This document shows positions 63,217 to 64,000 of a stretch of 64,000 bases of DNA, piece by piece. Positions within the stretch are counted from its first letter, which is position 1; each line of letters opens with the position of its first letter. This DNA comes from Bryobacteraceae bacterium. GTDB taxonomy: Bacteria; Acidobacteriota; Terriglobia; Bryobacterales; Bryobacteraceae. The DNA is taken from positions 124,001 through 188,000 of the forward strand of contig JAHCHE010000010.1 of NCBI GenBank assembly GCA_026129905.1, in the 5' to 3' direction. The position numbers and the translations under genes were made by a program. The notes below the pieces were generated by a model. It did no database searches, was not told the origin of the DNA, and was given only the letters and a program-made list of their open reading frames with translations.

Positions 63217-64000
63217 GATCCGGCTTCGGCGTTTTCGCCGTGCTTTCGGGAAGCTTCGGCTCCTTGATGTAATCCATCGGGAGTTCGCCTGTCAGCGCGT
63301 TCAGGAAGGTCACGATGGCATCCCGTTGCGTGGCGGTCAACTCCTTGCCCAACTGGTATTCGCCCATCGCGGCCACAGCTTCCTGGAGCGTCGCAATGCT
63401 CCCGTTGTGGAAATACGGACCGGTTTTCTCCACATTCCGCAGCGACGGCACCTTGAACATCATCCGGTCGGCCTGCGAACCGGTGTGCTTTTCACGGCCG
63501 GGGTCGGTCGCGTCCGGCCACGATCTCACCAGTCCGAGCTTCTGGAACGTGGTGGCGCCGAGATAGGTCCCCATGTGGCAGGTCTGGCAATTCGCCTTGA
63601 GGAACTCATTCAGCCCGGCCTTTTCTTCCTTGGTCAGGGCGTTGGCGTCGCCGGCCAGGAACTTGTCCCAGCGCGACCGCGTGATTAGCTTCCGCTCGAA
63701 TGCGCCGATGGCTTTGGCGAAATTCTCATAGGTGATCGGGTCCTTATCCTCGGGGAACGCGGCCTTGAAAGCCTCGACATATCCGGGCATCGACTTCAGC
63801 ACCGCCACGACATGCTTCTCGGTGCGCATGGCCATTTCGACGGGATTGAGTACGGGACCTTTCGCTTGTTCCTCGACGTCGGGAGCGCGCCCGTCCCAGA
63901 ATTGGACGAAATGGCCGGCGGCGTTGTAGACCGTGGGCGAGTTCCGGTCGCCCCGCAGGCCCTTGTGTCCTTCGGATGTGGGCTCGTTATCGACGCCATA
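63206..64000 (-). CDS. Di-haem cytochrome c peroxidase (MauG/CcpA family), N-terminus outside the window
   Basis: About 265 residues of the C-terminal part are present. The second haem site is CQTCHMG, with FKVPSLRNVEKTGPYFHNGS (distal ligand region) and NSPTVYNAAGHFVQFWDGR (substrate/haem contact) as family hallmarks, and a C-terminal tail rich in Pro and Lys. The enzyme reduces hydrogen peroxide in the periplasm. The first haem site and the signal peptide lie beyond 64000. It ends inside the last codons of the convergent glycosyltransferase gene. Confidence 0.9.
   Translation of the reverse strand, partial: YGVDNEPTSEGHKGLRGDRNSPTVYNAAGHFVQFWDGRAPDVEEQAKGPVLNPVEMAMRTEKHVVAVLKSMPGYVEAFKAAFPEDKDPITYENFAKAIGAFERKLITRSRWDKFLAGDANALTKEEKAGLNEFLKANCQTCHMGTYLGATTFQKLGLVRSWPDATDPGREKHTGSQADRMMFKVPSLRNVEKTGPYFHNGSIATLQEAVAAMGEYQLGKELTATQRDAIVTFLNALTGELPMDYIKEPKLPESTAKTPKPDLSD

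Noticed and set aside
1-64000. CRISPR arrays, insertion sequences and prophage genes
   Set aside because: I looked for regularly spaced direct repeats, transposase motifs and phage structural genes and saw none.

Overview
This looks like a chromosomal segment of a high-GC Gram-negative soil bacterium, most likely an acidobacterium of the Bryobacter/Solibacter type. That placement is inference from gene content: giant secreted SBBP beta-propeller proteins, DUF5715, DUF362 and a Tat-tagged DegT aminotransferase, a 208-residue family recurrent in these lineages, and many GTG/TTG starts. I see no rRNA, insertion sequence, prophage or CRISPR array. Two tRNA genes are present.

Layout. 1-7.4 kb: a tiny DUF1328 membrane protein, carAB (minus strand), two small uncharacterised genes and a secreted SMP-30 lactonase-like lipoprotein. 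7.4-11.3 kb: a three-gene periplasmic molybdenum aldehyde oxidoreductase operon of the PaoABC type behind a good sigma-70 promoter. 11.4-18 kb: a diguanylate cyclase, a DUF362 protein, a candidate small RNA with an anti-Shine-Dalgarno loop, an SDR, a hybrid histidine kinase whose ATP-binding boxes are degenerate, and a sugar isomerase. 18-27.3 kb: two paralogous giant secreted proteins flank a divergently oriented ABC-2 polysaccharide exporter; a decayed methyltransferase lies under the leader of the first. 27.5-36.7 kb: surface-glycan genes, including a tightly overlapped seven-gene operon that encodes a near-complete route to GDP-D-glycero-D-manno-heptose and also carries a transaldolase that could supply sedoheptulose 7-phosphate. 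36.7-40 kb: yebC-ruvC-lipoprotein-like-TlpA operon. 40-52.6 kb: envelope and secreted proteins (PilZ, M55 aminopeptidase, cyclophilin lipoprotein, M23 protein with cysteine-rich repeats, DUF5715, M13 metallopeptidase). 52.7-58.2 kb: tRNA-Arg, purD, then mnmG-rsmG-parA-parB with a parS site inside rsmG, the usual origin-proximal arrangement. 58.3-63.2 kb: a second glycan-export set (Wzt with substrate-binding domain, methyltransferase with coiled coil, a fused double glycosyltransferase). The right edge cuts a di-haem cytochrome c peroxidase.

The unifying theme is cell-surface glycan synthesis and export plus large secreted repeat proteins, embedded between housekeeping blocks. The most promising undescribed items are the anti-SD small RNA (13875-14013), the roughly 145-residue two-cysteine repeat domain of the twin giant proteins, the degenerate hybrid kinase, the heptose cassette with its own transaldolase, and a pair of phased palindromes ahead of a PilZ gene. 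All functional calls rest on motif reading by eye; no searches were run.
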